A stretch of 64,000 nucleotides of DNA from an uncultured Methylococcaceae bacterium (GCA_903928685.1 CAIYRS010000050.1:26073-90072), one strand, 5' to 3'; counted from the stretch's first letter, positions 17,539 through 25,563 are shown. Made by a program: numbers and translations. The notes: generated by a model not told the origin, from the letters alone.

Positions 17539-17570
17539 GTAGGATGTGCCGACGCAAGGAGGCGCATCGT
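17539..17570. repeat. REP-like element, nif cluster family, half copy
   Basis: Only the left arm is present: GTAGGATGTGCCGACGCAAG and GGCGCATCG, the variant form of copy 4. Confidence 0.65.
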
Positions 17571-17585
17571 TCGCGTTCTAATTTG

Positions 17586-17609
17586 GAGTACAAAACATGT
17601 TTTGTACTC
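17586..17609. promoter_or_regulatory. 24-bp perfect palindrome upstream of nifF
   Basis: GAGTACAAAACA meets its exact reverse complement TGTTTTGTACTC without a loop. The core GTACAAAAC-N-TGTTTTGTAC recurs at 38721-38750. It lies 75 bases ahead of nifF. It might be an operator or a short repeat. Confidence 0.5.
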
Positions 17610-17684
17610 ATAAACCTAAGCTTTCAATTGTCATCATTGTTAAAAGTTTTTGAACTGTCACTGAGCTGCTTAAAGGAAATCATC

Positions 17685-18218
17685 ATGGCAAAAATCGGCA
17701 TTTTTTTCGGTACAGACACTGGCAACACGAGGCGTATCGCCAAGGACATCCAGACCTTATTAGGTACAGAACTCGCCGCTAAGCAAGTCAATATCCGCAC
17801 TGCCAGCGTAGACGATTTACTGAAATACGACACGCTGATCTTAGGCACACCGACCTACGGCGAGGGCGAATTGCCCGGTTTAAGCAATGGCACCAGCACG
17901 GAAAGTTGGGCGGAATTTTTGCCGAAACTGGCGGGCTATGATTTTTCCGGCAAAACCGTCGCTATCTATGGCTTGGGCAACCAAAAAGGTTACGCTAAAG
18001 ATTTCGTCAGCGCGATGATTTTCCTGCACGACAGCTTTACGCTATGCGGTGCGACTTTACTAGGTGCGTCCAGTACTGACGGCTATACCTTCAAGCAATC
18101 AAAAGCCGTTGTCGATGGGCAATTTGTGGGATTGGCTTTGGATCAGGAAAACCAAAAAGACCTTACGCCCAGCCGCTTGTCAGAGTGGTTGGAAAGTTTG
18201 CAAACTGCTTGGGCGTAG
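17685..18218 (+). CDS. nifF: Nitrogenase flavodoxin NifF
   Basis: Long-chain flavodoxin, an electron donor to the iron protein NifH. 177 residues. The FMN phosphate loop FGTDTGNTRRIA is at residues 9-20; TPTYGEGELPG and YGLGNQKGYAKDFV line the flavin. The insertion of the long-chain class is present. The start MAKIGIFFG was taken at the ATG at 17685, preceded by AAAGGAA; an upstream in-frame start would include the palindrome. The Rieske gene starts two bases after its stop. Confidence 0.95.
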   Translation: MAKIGIFFGTDTGNTRRIAKDIQTLLGTELAAKQVNIRTASVDDLLKYDTLILGTPTYGEGELPGLSNGTSTESWAEFLPKLAGYDFSGKTVAIYGLGNQKGYAKDFVSAMIFLHDSFTLCGATLLGASSTDGYTFKQSKAVVDGQFVGLALDQENQKDLTPSRLSEWLESLQTAWA

Positions 18219-18220
18219 CC

Positions 18221-18592
18221 ATGCAAACCAGCAAACTCGCTGCCATTTGTTCGCTGGAAGATTTGCAAAAGGTCAGCTATTTGACCCGCGCTATTCTGTT
18301 CAAAAAACAGCCCACCTCAGCTTTGGTGTTTTGGCTTGACGGTCAAGCCTACAGCTACGTCAATCACTGTATGCACATGCACCGCCCGCTTAACGGCGAG
18401 CAAGATGCCATTTTCGATGAAACCGGACGTTATCTGCGCTGCTCCATGCACGGTTTTATTTTTGAGCCGACCACGGGCGAATGCCAAAGCCCCGTGTGTT
18501 TGGGGCAGCGTTTGCAAAGCTTACGATTGCAAGTGCTTGATGGTGTAGTTTATTTTTCGGAAAAGCATTTGCAATTACGGGATGAATTGTAG
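18221..18592 (+). CDS. Rieske-type [2Fe-2S] protein
   Basis: 123 residues, soluble, no signal peptide. Both Rieske cluster motifs are intact: C50-M-H52 and C74-S-M-H77, with a Gly/Pro-rich PTTGECQSPVC loop after them. It resembles the small ferredoxins of dioxygenase or nitrite reductase systems. It starts two bases after nifF, so co-expression is nearly certain. A redox role next to the nitrogenase donor flavodoxin is inferred. Confidence 0.9.
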   Translation: MQTSKLAAICSLEDLQKVSYLTRAILFKKQPTSALVFWLDGQAYSYVNHCMHMHRPLNGEQDAIFDETGRYLRCSMHGFIFEPTTGECQSPVCLGQRLQSLRLQVLDGVVYFSEKHLQLRDEL

Positions 18593-18681
18593 GATGGGCT
18601 GACGTTAGGAAGCCCATCAAAACGCGGCTCAATCGATGGGCTTCCTGTCGTCAGCCTTTATGCCCTTAGGGTACATCATAC
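18589..18681. repeat. REP-like element, nif cluster family, copy 8
   Basis: GTAGGATGGGCTGACG, AGGAAGCCCATC...GATGGGCTTCC, then the AGCCTTTATGCCCTTAGGGT tag and a degenerate edge ATCATAC. Its left edge overlaps the last codon of the Rieske gene. Confidence 0.85.
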
Positions 18682-18698
18682 CCAATAGAGAAAAATCA

Positions 18699-19151
18699 AT
18701 GCTAGAAGAACTCGCCATCGTGGTAAAAACCGACTTGCAACAAACGTGGGTCACCAGCACCAAGCAATCCGCTTGCGGCGGCTGTCTGCAAAAAGCCGCT
18801 TGCACCACCCACGTTTTAGGCAATGTGCTAAAACGTAAACCTGTACTTGTCGATAACCATCTACCCTTGGCAATTGGCGATCATGTGCTAGTCAGCATCG
18901 AAGAAAGCCACTTGCTCGGCGCCGCGTTAACTTTGTATTTATTACCGCTACTTGTCGTTTTTCTTGGTGTTGGCCTTGCCGATAGCATCTTGGCAGGAAG
19001 CATCAATGCCGATAGTTGGCTAGCCGTCAGTGCATTAATCAGTTTGTTGCTGGCTTTGCTGTTTATCAAACGCATTCATAGCAACTGGCTACCCCGCCCT
19101 ACCGTCAGCAAAAAAATCACTCCTGCCACGTATGAATGTTTGGGCGATTGA
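18699..19151 (+). CDS. rseC: SoxR-reducing system protein RseC family
   Basis: 150 residues. An N-terminal domain with the RseC Cys pattern (C-G-G-C then Cys six residues on, residues 25-34) and two membrane helices (about 70-90 and 100-118, LLPLLVVFLGVG and ISLLLALLF). Members modulate sigma-E or work with Rnf-type complexes to reduce SoxR. In this place a membrane redox partner for nitrogenase electron supply is possible but unproven. The 3' end overlaps the next gene by 20 bases. Confidence 0.88.
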   Translation: MLEELAIVVKTDLQQTWVTSTKQSACGGCLQKAACTTHVLGNVLKRKPVLVDNHLPLAIGDHVLVSIEESHLLGAALTLYLLPLLVVFLGVGLADSILAGSINADSWLAVSALISLLLALLFIKRIHSNWLPRPTVSKKITPATYECLGD

Positions 19152-19431
19152 TAAAGACACCTCACTCAAGCTACTGTTACTGGAGCTGGTACACCGCTTC
19201 GGCGAAAACGCCTTGGCGATCAACACCCAAGATACGCATTTCCAAGCCATCGAACTGTGCGCGCTCGCAGACCCCAAACTCGCCGCTTACATTTACACCT
19301 TCGCACAAGCGCCCAGCCGCTACGGCATTGATCTGAAATACCCCATCGCCCAGCACAATATCATCGGCGAACATGAAAACTTGCCGCTAGAAAACATCAT
19401 CGACATCATCAGCACCCATCTATTCTCATGA
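19132..19431 (+). CDS. 99-aa protein of unknown function
   Basis: Starts MNVWAIDKDTSLKLLLLELVHRFG and ends ENIIDIISTHLFS; soluble, mixed alpha/beta. It overlaps rseC by 20 bases and the next gene by four (ATGA), so it belongs to the nif operon. No family recognised. Confidence 0.75.
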   Translation: MNVWAIDKDTSLKLLLLELVHRFGENALAINTQDTHFQAIELCALADPKLAAYIYTFAQAPSRYGIDLKYPIAQHNIIGEHENLPLENIIDIISTHLFS

Positions 19432-19688
19432 CCCACACCCGCTATTTCCTCAGCTACAGCAGCGTAAAACTACCGTTAAAACTGGTCAACGAAATCACCG
19501 AAGCCGACCTCAATCATCGCAATTTTTATTACCGAGGTGAATATGACGACAATGGCCTGTTACTGCATTGCCAAAAAATCGTCTACAACGAAGTGGAATC
19601 GGAACACCATTACCGTTACGACGACAACGGCGCTTTGGTGTGGGTACAAATTAGCGAGGAGGATGAAGTGCGGGAAATTGATTTCTAG
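19428..19688 (+). CDS. 86-aa acidic protein of unknown function
   Basis: Starts MTHTRYFLSYSSVKLPLKL and continues as beta-strand-rich, acidic sequence (YRGEYDDNGLLLHCQ, YRYDDNGALVWVQ), two similar strand-turn units. Coupled to the previous gene by ATGA. Last gene of the + strand nif cluster; it converges on nif11. No family assigned with confidence. Confidence 0.75.
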   Translation: MTHTRYFLSYSSVKLPLKLVNEITEADLNHRNFYYRGEYDDNGLLLHCQKIVYNEVESEHHYRYDDNGALVWVQISEEDEVREIDF

Positions 19689-19740
19689 TGGAGGATAAAT
19701 AGTGCTGGTTAAGTAAAAACCAGCACCTGATAAAGAAACT

Positions 19741-19959
19741 CTAAACCCGCAGCAACGCCTTCGCCATGCGCTCAGACAATTGCTCTTCAACAAATTGCGG
19801 TTCGTTGGGTGGATACAATTCCACTTCATCCAATTCGAAACCGTAATCTTTGCCTAGGGCGATTAATTCCCTGATTTTCTGCACAGCCAGCAGTTTTTCT
19901 TTCAATTCTGGGTCGGTTTTTGCCTGTTCGGAAAAGGCTTTGATTTGGGCGATAGCCAT
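19741..19959 (-). CDS. Nif11-domain protein
   Basis: 72 residues. IKAFSEQAKTDPELKEKLLA followed by ALGKDYGFELDEVEL is the Nif11 signature, first seen in nif clusters and later as leader peptides of modified peptides. Here there is no Gly-Gly cleavage motif or core peptide: the chain ends SERMAKALLRV. So it is likely a stand-alone nif protein of unknown role. A strong ribosome site (AAGGAG) precedes it. It is the last gene of the nifH operon direction. Confidence 0.85.
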   Translation of the reverse strand: MAIAQIKAFSEQAKTDPELKEKLLAVQKIRELIALGKDYGFELDEVELYPPNEPQFVEEQLSERMAKALLRV

Positions 19960-20030
19960 AATGTTGCTCCTTTATAGATTGTTGCTTTGGGTTAACCAAA
20001 AGCGGTTGGTGAAAAATTTATGTGGTTTTA

Positions 20031-20175
20031 TCGTTCCAATGCTCTGCGTTGGAACTCATCCATCAACGCTCCGCGTTGCGAAAGTTTCTGCGTAGGTGAC
20101 GCAGAGCGTCACGAACTGCATTCCCACGCGGAGCATGGGAACGATAAATGGTGGGCAAAACAGCCTGCCCACCCT
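20031..20175. repeat. Intergenic palindromic repeat, GTTCCCACGC type
   Basis: Several inverted arms: CGTTCCAATGCTCTGCGTTGG, the GACGCAGAGCGTC stem, CATTCCCACGCGGAGCATGGG, then GGTGGGC...GCCCACC. A related copy lies at 25437-25556. It occupies the spacer between the 328-aa gene and nif11. Confidence 0.75.
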
Positions 20176-20235
20176 ACTTCTAAATACTAGCGAATGACCG
20201 GAAACCAAACATTGTCGATGCGAATTAATTCGCAC

Positions 20236-21222
20236 CTACACGCTATACGGCGAGGCGATCCATTCCTTCAATACGGTGGCATCGCGCTCTGGCAAATACG
20301 AAAACTCGCCGCTTAAATCTTTGTAAACGGCAACACCACAATTCGCTGTCACGCCTTTACCTTTGAGCATGTAAAAAAACCATGCCATCGGATAACCGGC
20401 TTGACGGTCAAAACGCGTCAGTAAGTTATGTAGCGGTAAACCTTTTTTGCCTTGCACATCATCCAATTGCGGTAGGTTTTTGGCTTGGGTATTAATCAGT
20501 TCGACGTTGATTTGCTGTTCGCCAAAACGTCCGGTGTGGCGGAACGGGCGGACAATCCAATCTTCGCTTAACGCGGTTTGTTGGCCTGCGCTGCTGCGGT
20601 TCCAATCATCCATAAAACGTTGTACAGGATGGCGTTCGGGGTGGTGACTATTCAGTTCCGCCATAAACACCGCCACGTCCGTTTTGCGCCGATAGGCATA
20701 ACGCGCCGAGCCAATGGCAAATGCGTCAACGTATTCGGGACTTAGCGGGTCAATAAACTCTTCCAAATCGTCGGGCGGCTGACTGGGGCTGACCAGCAAA
20801 CGGTCTGAGACTTCACGAATTTTGTCGATGTCCACTTGGATGAAGTCTTCGGCATGACAACCGATTTGGATGACAAAATACAAGGTGTTGCCCGTTTGTC
20901 GCGTGGCGATCAGTTGTTGCTCGCGGGTATGGTCGATTAAGGTTTGTAAATCTTTGCCGCATTCGATGTAAGTGCGTTCAGCCCATTCCACCAAATCGCT
21001 GGCGATACGGTTGCCGTGCATATCGACGATGCCACCTAAGCGATACCATTCGCTGCCAGTTCGCGCCAAGCGCACGGGGCAATCGGGAATTAGGGCTTGG
21101 ATTTTTGCTAGCAAGGCTTCATCGCCAGCCGCTGGCAAGGTGGTTTTACACAATTTCGCCAGTTGCGGGCCATCCAACGGTGACACACAGGCATTGTGTT
21201 GAATAGTGGGAGCCGCCGTCAT
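20236..21222 (-). CDS. 328-aa protein of the nif structural operon
   Basis: Soluble, no signal peptide. Visible features are an N-terminal Cys pair (NACVSPLDG, LAKLCKT) and conserved-looking aromatic segments (SEWYRLGGIVDMHGNRI, YPMAWFFYMLKGKG, NCGVAVYKDL). I do not recognise a domain. It overlaps lrv by four bases, so the two are coupled; as I recall, similar genes accompany lrv in other diazotrophs. Function unknown. Confidence 0.8.
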   Translation of the reverse strand: MTAAPTIQHNACVSPLDGPQLAKLCKTTLPAAGDEALLAKIQALIPDCPVRLARTGSEWYRLGGIVDMHGNRIASDLVEWAERTYIECGKDLQTLIDHTREQQLIATRQTGNTLYFVIQIGCHAEDFIQVDIDKIREVSDRLLVSPSQPPDDLEEFIDPLSPEYVDAFAIGSARYAYRRKTDVAVFMAELNSHHPERHPVQRFMDDWNRSSAGQQTALSEDWIVRPFRHTGRFGEQQINVELINTQAKNLPQLDDVQGKKGLPLHNLLTRFDRQAGYPMAWFFYMLKGKGVTANCGVAVYKDLSGEFSYLPERDATVLKEWIASPYSV

Positions 21223-21980
21223 TTCAGTTCCGATGTTGGGGGTTGGCTGGCAAGACGTGCCTGCACTGCCGCTTGCACGTCGGGTTCAGGGTCATCAGGC
21301 AAATCACGCAAGGCATCGGCGGGGACACGTTGCACGGCGGTGTAGCGCACCACCCAATCTGGATCGTTTAACAAAGCTACAGCATCTTCCGAATCGATAC
21401 GCTCAGCGATAATGCGCCGCACTTCGGGGGCTTCATCATGCGCCATCAAGGCCAAGCTGACTTCCGGCAAACGTTCGGCAACCACTTTCCGCACTTCCAC
21501 GTCGCGGTCGCGGATCAACCGAAACAAACGACCTTGCGGTAAGCGACGGGCGACGGTGAGCCGCACAATGTAGTCACCGTCGTCCGCCAGTTGTTCCAAT
21601 TGTTCGGTCGGGATACGGTCGGCAACGGTCATCCGCACTTCGCGGTCAGAGTCGTTGATAAGTGAGTTGAGTTGTGTCGGCGGTAAACGGTAGGCCACCG
21701 CGCGGCGCACCACTTCATCGTCATCATTGACCATTTCCAGCAAGGCTTTTTGCGGCGCGTAACGCACGGCAATTGCCCTCCGTTCCCAAAAAGCATCATG
21801 TAAATAGTGTTCGGCATAAGCGGGATTGATCCGCAAGAAACGGTCAATTTGCCGCCCGCTTTCGGCGGTGATACAGGTGTCACCGGGCATACAACGTCCC
21901 ATCAGCAAGGTTTTCCCTCGAAATGGGCATAGGCTGCAATCGGCAACAGGCAGGGTAACTGGGCTTTCTTGACCGGACAT
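21219..21980 (-). CDS. Leucine-rich repeat variant (LRV) protein with 4Fe-4S domain
   Basis: 253 residues. The N-terminal cluster domain has four Cys: C15-x2-C18 and C30-x5-C36. From about residue 65 the chain consists of roughly seven 24-residue helical LRV repeats such as NDDDEVVRRAVAYRLPPTQL and DDGDYIVRLTVARRLPQGRL. This pairing defines the LRV_FeS4 protein first described downstream of nif genes in Azotobacter. The role in nitrogenase assembly is unknown. Coupled to the 328-aa gene. Confidence 0.93.
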   Translation of the reverse strand: MSGQESPVTLPVADCSLCPFRGKTLLMGRCMPGDTCITAESGRQIDRFLRINPAYAEHYLHDAFWERRAIAVRYAPQKALLEMVNDDDEVVRRAVAYRLPPTQLNSLINDSDREVRMTVADRIPTEQLEQLADDGDYIVRLTVARRLPQGRLFRLIRDRDVEVRKVVAERLPEVSLALMAHDEAPEVRRIIAERIDSEDAVALLNDPDWVVRYTAVQRVPADALRDLPDDPEPDVQAAVQARLASQPPTSELK

Positions 21981-21992
21981 GGGCAGTTCCGT

Positions 21993-22259
21993 TTACTCAG
22001 GGATAATTTCGGCAACGACTACACCCGTTGCGGTTTCTAAATCAGAAGTCAGGCACAGGCAATGCTCACGTCCGTCGATCAGATACAGGTTAAATTCTTC
22101 CTGTGCCAGCACGGGCGTGTGGTTGGGCAAATCATCATCCATGCAATAAGTGAAATGAATGGGTTGATGAGTTTGCCTGAGGGTGGAGACCGTGTCGTCA
22201 CCAACACCTAGGGTTTGTAGGGTTTGGGCGATGGTTTGAAGTTGTTCGTTGGTTATCAT
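21993..22259 (-). CDS. 88-aa nif-operon protein of unknown function
   Basis: Starts MITNEQLQTIAQTLQTLGVG; strands such as TYCMDDDLPNH and EEFNLYLIDGREHCLCL follow, with a Cys-Leu-Cys pair. It sits 12 bases ahead of lrv on the same strand. Family not assigned with confidence. Confidence 0.75.
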   Translation of the reverse strand: MITNEQLQTIAQTLQTLGVGDDTVSTLRQTHQPIHFTYCMDDDLPNHTPVLAQEEFNLYLIDGREHCLCLTSDLETATGVVVAEIIPE

Positions 22260-22291
22260 CTTATTCCCCTGAAAATTCCCTGGTTACGCTC

Positions 22292-22345
22292 GTTCCCAAG
22301 CTCTGGCTTGGGAATGCAGGCTTGGAAGCTCTAGCTTCCTGTCAT
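22292..22345. repeat. Intergenic palindromic repeat, GTTCCCAAGC type
   Basis: GTTCCCAAGC/GCTTGGGAA and GGAAGCT/AGCTTCC stems, related to 12496-12600. Confidence 0.7.
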
Positions 22346-22383
22346 TTCCGAAACCAGAGTTTCTAAAGCATGGATTACCAAGT

Positions 22384-22457
22384 TGTAGGGTACGCTGTGC
22401 GTACCTTCGTAACATCATTGAACGTCAATTAATGAAGGTACGCACAGCGTACCCTAC
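22384..22457. repeat. Long inverted repeat between nifY and the 88-aa gene
   Basis: GTAGGGTACGCTGTGCGTAC at one end and its exact complement GTACGCACAGCGTACCCTAC at the other form a perfect 20-bp stem that extends further in with CTTC/GAAG. Inside the nifH operon this should form a strong hairpin in the message. Confidence 0.85.
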
Positions 22458-22515
22458 CTCTTATTCATTTTTTGCGGCGTTGAGGTGGGCAGAACAGCTT
22501 GCCCACCCTACGGCA

Positions 22516-23220
22516 TTACCCAACCGCTTCCTGCTCAAACTTAAACCGTTCGCTCGCCTCAATTCCCATCGCTTTTGCCAGCCACGGCGGCGGTGAACCT
22601 GCCATGACGGTTTGCAATTGCACGATGACATCCGCCAAGCTAGCGACAGCTTCCAAACGCATCGGATGGATGCCGAGGCGGACGATTTTCGCCGCCGCAG
22701 GGCCACCCACTGACGCGACATACACCACTTTGCAATCTTGTAACTGTTCGGCGCGGAAGACATTTTTGTCATCCACCACCAAACCTTCAGGAATTTCAGC
22801 GGTGCGGATGTCGATCAGAAGGGCTGCATCGGCATTGACTTGGTAAACCATAAACCAAGCGCAGTTGCCGAAATGACCGTTGACGTGGATAGCATCATCG
22901 CTAGCACAAGCAATGCGTACCGAATTGGGCAAGTCGCCGTTTTGGTACGCTTGTGTGCTGGGCAGGATTTTGTCGGGCGCGGTGTTGCTGAGGATGTTTA
23001 AAGCCTGTTGCAACAGGTGGCTGTCAACTTGGGCAAAAACACCGCCATCAGCCACTTGAAAGTCAGTCAGGCTGATGGTGGCGATTTTGCTTTCGGTCAT
23101 CGGCGCGTCTACACAATCCGACAATACGGCAAGCAATTGCTTAGTGTCGGTGTTGGGCAGGGCGCGGGCGGCTAAGGCGATGCGTAAGGCCAGTTCCCGT
23201 GAGAGCGCGTTCTGGCTCAT
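22516..23220 (-). CDS. nifY: FeMo-cofactor-binding protein NifY
   Basis: Binds FeMo-cofactor and apo-dinitrogenase during assembly. 234 residues. An N-terminal helical domain (1-90, ELALRIALAARALPNTDTKQ) precedes a C-terminal NifX-like ribonuclease-H-like domain from about 95 (VRIACASDDAIHVNGHFGNC, then VAGS-like VASVGGPAAAKIVRLGIHP). The two-domain layout fits NifY rather than single-domain NifX. It lies five bases after the ferredoxin gene. Confidence 0.88.
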   Translation of the reverse strand: MSQNALSRELALRIALAARALPNTDTKQLLAVLSDCVDAPMTESKIATISLTDFQVADGGVFAQVDSHLLQQALNILSNTAPDKILPSTQAYQNGDLPNSVRIACASDDAIHVNGHFGNCAWFMVYQVNADAALLIDIRTAEIPEGLVVDDKNVFRAEQLQDCKVVYVASVGGPAAAKIVRLGIHPMRLEAVASLADVIVQLQTVMAGSPPPWLAKAMGIEASERFKFEQEAVG

Positions 23221-23224
23221 GGCC

Positions 23225-23425
23225 TTATGCCTCTAGCGGTAAGATGCAGTTGTCAATCGGGCAAACCTTGACGCATTGCGGCACGTCAAAATCGCCTTCG
23301 CATTCGGTACAAGTGCGTTTGTCGATTTTAAAGACGATTGCACCTTCGGTAATGGATTGGGTGGGGCAAACAGGTTCGCAGTCGCCACAAGAAATGCAGT
23401 CTGCTTCAACAATATAAAGAGCCAT
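23225..23425 (-). CDS. 2[4Fe-4S] ferredoxin, nif type
   Basis: 66 residues. The first cluster motif is C10-x2-C13-x2-C16-x3-C20-P; the second is C39-x2-C42-x8-C51-x3-C55-P, the widened loop of Alvin-type (FdxN-like) ferredoxins. Likely a low-potential electron carrier to nitrogenase or to cofactor assembly. Its ATG shares one base with the nifT stop codon (TAATG), so the two are coupled. Confidence 0.93.
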   Translation of the reverse strand: MALYIVEADCISCGDCEPVCPTQSITEGAIVFKIDKRTCTECEGDFDVPQCVKVCPIDNCILPLEA

Positions 23426-23649
23426 TAGTCTTCTCCTGAATCTAAACGTTTTGCGCGTAAGGTGATGGGGAAGTCGGGCATGGGAATCGGTTCAAAGTAA
23501 TATTTTGAGCCATCCGCCAACAGGACTTCACCACCCCATTTGTCAGCGGCATCAAATTCGACGGATTCCGCGACTTCTTCCAAGTCTTTTTTCGGAACGT
23601 AGAAGACCAACTTGCCTTCCGGGTTTTTTTTCAACATGACGCTAGGCAT
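23425..23649 (-). CDS. nifT: NifT/FixU family protein
   Basis: 74 residues, starting MPSVMLKKNPEGKLVFYVPK with the conserved DKWGGEVLLADGSKYYFEP that defines the family. Small beta-barrel-like protein placed directly after nifK in most diazotrophs; exact function unknown and usually dispensable. Coupled to the ferredoxin gene. Confidence 0.95.
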   Translation of the reverse strand: MPSVMLKKNPEGKLVFYVPKKDLEEVAESVEFDAADKWGGEVLLADGSKYYFEPIPMPDFPITLRAKRLDSGED

Positions 23650-23676
23650 TTGGGTTCTCCGTTGTGGTTATTGATA

Positions 23677-23803
23677 AATCCCCCCTAACCCCCCTTTTTC
23701 AAAGGGGGGAATTGGTTCGATAAAATCGAAAATACCTACCTACTTAAAAAAGGAGGATGGGGATAATCTCACACCCCCCTTGAAAAAGGGGAGCAGGGGG
23801 GAT
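23677..23803. repeat. Intergenic inverted repeat between nifK and nifT
   Basis: AATCCCCCCTAACCCCCCTT plus TTTCAAAGGGGGG at one end; CCCCCTTGAAAAAGGGG and AGCAGGGGGGATTT at the other. The arms are complementary over about 30 bases. It lies inside the operon and ends at the nifK stop codon. Confidence 0.8.
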
Positions 23804-25375
23804 TTAACGGATCAAATCGTAGTTGTAATCCGTTGTACCCATACCTTTGGTTTCTTTATCCAACTGCTCCAATACTGCGTTGACTAAAGTAGTCAGCATG
23901 TAAATCGCGCCTTCGTAACCTAAAGTAGTCATGCGGTGCAAATGGTGGCGGTCGAAAATGGGGAAACCAATGCGGATCAGTGGCACTTCATCCTTTTCGC
24001 CTTTGTAAAAGGTGTCGCGTTGGATGAATTTGCCGTAGGAGTTGCCGATCATGAAGTCCGGTTTGTTGGTGAACATCAAGGAGCGGAAATGCCACAAATC
24101 ACGTCCAATGTGGATTTGGGTGTTTTTGCCATAAGGCGAATCCGCACAGATTTTTTCCATCGCTTTCAACCAACGTTTGTTGGCGTGGTTGCACAAGACG
24201 TCAGAAGGTTCTGCACCCAATTCCAGCAAGAATTTGGTCATACCCATGACGAAATCAGCATCACCGTATAACGCAAACTTTTTGCCATGTAGCCAAGCAT
24301 GCGAGTCGGTAATCATGTCCACCAAACGTCCGCGTTCCAATTCCAAGGAGGCAGGAATTTCTTTGCCAGTCAGTTTGGAGATAGTCATCAAGAACTCATC
24401 AGTCCATTCCAAACCCATCGGAATGTTGACGGCTGTTGCTGGTTGATGCCAAATGTTTTGTACGAACTTTTTGGTTTTTTCCAACTGCCAAGGTTGCAAC
24501 AAGATGGTATCAATCGCATTGGGCGCGTCTTTGATTTCCGCTTGGGTCGTGCCGCCTGCGTACATGCGGAATGTACCATCAGCTGGCGTATCCAACACTT
24601 CAGAAGGATCGCTTAACAAGGAATAATCCACGCCCATTTCTTTCATCATGCGGTGCATGACGCGGAAATTGCCCAAGTAAGTTTCAAAGCCTGGCACCAG
24701 GTTGATTTTGCCGTTGGAGCCGACTTCTTTGCCTTCCATATGGTTGAGCGTGAAATATTTCGCCATGCCTTCGAACATATTGTCCCAGCCTGTGGTATGG
24801 CTACCGACGAAGCTTGGGGTATGGGCGAACGGAGTTGGGAATTCTTGCTCGATATGGCCTGCTTTTTTGGCGTTGTTGATGAACGCGTTCAAGTCGTCAC
24901 CGATAACTTCCGCCATACAGGTGGTGGAAACCGCGATGATGTCGGGTTGATATAAAGCTTTGGCATTTTCCAAACCCGCGAACATGTTCTTTTGTCCACC
25001 GAAAACCGCCGCGTCTTCTGTCATAGAGTCTGATACGCAAGCGATAGGCTCTTTGAAATGACGGTTGAAGTAAGTACGGAAGTAAGCGACACAACCTTGT
25101 GAACCGTGGACGTAAGGCATGGTTTTTTCAAAACCCAATGCACATAAAACCGCACCAAGTGGTTGGCAAGCTTTAGCAGGATTGACAGTCAAAGCTTCAC
25201 GGTTGAAGTTCAGCTCTTGGTATTCTTTAGTCGTGGTCCATTGGAACACTTCATCAATTTTTTCTTGCTCATGACGTTCTTCATAAGCGTTGCGTTTGTT
25301 AGCCAGGTTTTCTTTGTATTCATCGGTTCTGAATAAAGGATAGCTGGGTTGGATGTTATCGACTTGTTGGCTCAT
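23804..25375 (-). CDS. nifK: Nitrogenase MoFe protein beta chain
   Basis: With NifD forms the alpha2-beta2 dinitrogenase. 523 residues, the long Mo-nitrogenase form with the extra N-terminal segment. P-cluster ligands Cys70, Cys95 and Cys153 (NPAKACQPLGA, GSQGCVAYFR, STTCMAEVIGD) fall at the same positions as in Azotobacter vinelandii. The ribosome site TAGGAGATTACC precedes the ATG. Second of the MoFe genes in the - strand operon. Confidence 0.98.
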   Translation of the reverse strand: MSQQVDNIQPSYPLFRTDEYKENLANKRNAYEERHEQEKIDEVFQWTTTKEYQELNFNREALTVNPAKACQPLGAVLCALGFEKTMPYVHGSQGCVAYFRTYFNRHFKEPIACVSDSMTEDAAVFGGQKNMFAGLENAKALYQPDIIAVSTTCMAEVIGDDLNAFINNAKKAGHIEQEFPTPFAHTPSFVGSHTTGWDNMFEGMAKYFTLNHMEGKEVGSNGKINLVPGFETYLGNFRVMHRMMKEMGVDYSLLSDPSEVLDTPADGTFRMYAGGTTQAEIKDAPNAIDTILLQPWQLEKTKKFVQNIWHQPATAVNIPMGLEWTDEFLMTISKLTGKEIPASLELERGRLVDMITDSHAWLHGKKFALYGDADFVMGMTKFLLELGAEPSDVLCNHANKRWLKAMEKICADSPYGKNTQIHIGRDLWHFRSLMFTNKPDFMIGNSYGKFIQRDTFYKGEKDEVPLIRIGFPIFDRHHLHRMTTLGYEGAIYMLTTLVNAVLEQLDKETKGMGTTDYNYDLIR

Positions 25376-25436
25376 GGTAATCTCCTACGCGCCACTAATC
25401 TGTGGACGACGATATGGGGGGAAGAATTTGTCGTTA

Positions 25437-25556
25437 ATCGTTCCCACGCTCTGCGCACCCTAAGGGGCATAAATGGAAACGCAGCCCCAACCGCTCTAGC
25501 GGTACGGAACGCAGAGCGTTCCCTGAGGCATTCCCACGCCGGAGCGTGGGAACGAT
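25437..25556. repeat. Intergenic palindromic repeat, GTTCCCACGC type
   Basis: ATCGTTCCCACGCTCTGCGC at the left, an inner AACGCTCTAGCGGT-like part with CGCAGAGCGTTCC, and CATTCCCACGCC...GCGTGGGAACGAT at the right; it also contains a CACCCTAAGGGGCATAAA tag like that of the REP-like family. Lies between nifD and nifK. Confidence 0.75.
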
Positions 25557-25563
25557 GATTGCT

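Noticed and set aside
17544..17684. A longer nifF start at 17544
   Set aside because: It would add 47 residues spanning the half REP element and the palindrome; the ATG at 17685 gives the flavodoxin N-terminus with a ribosome site.
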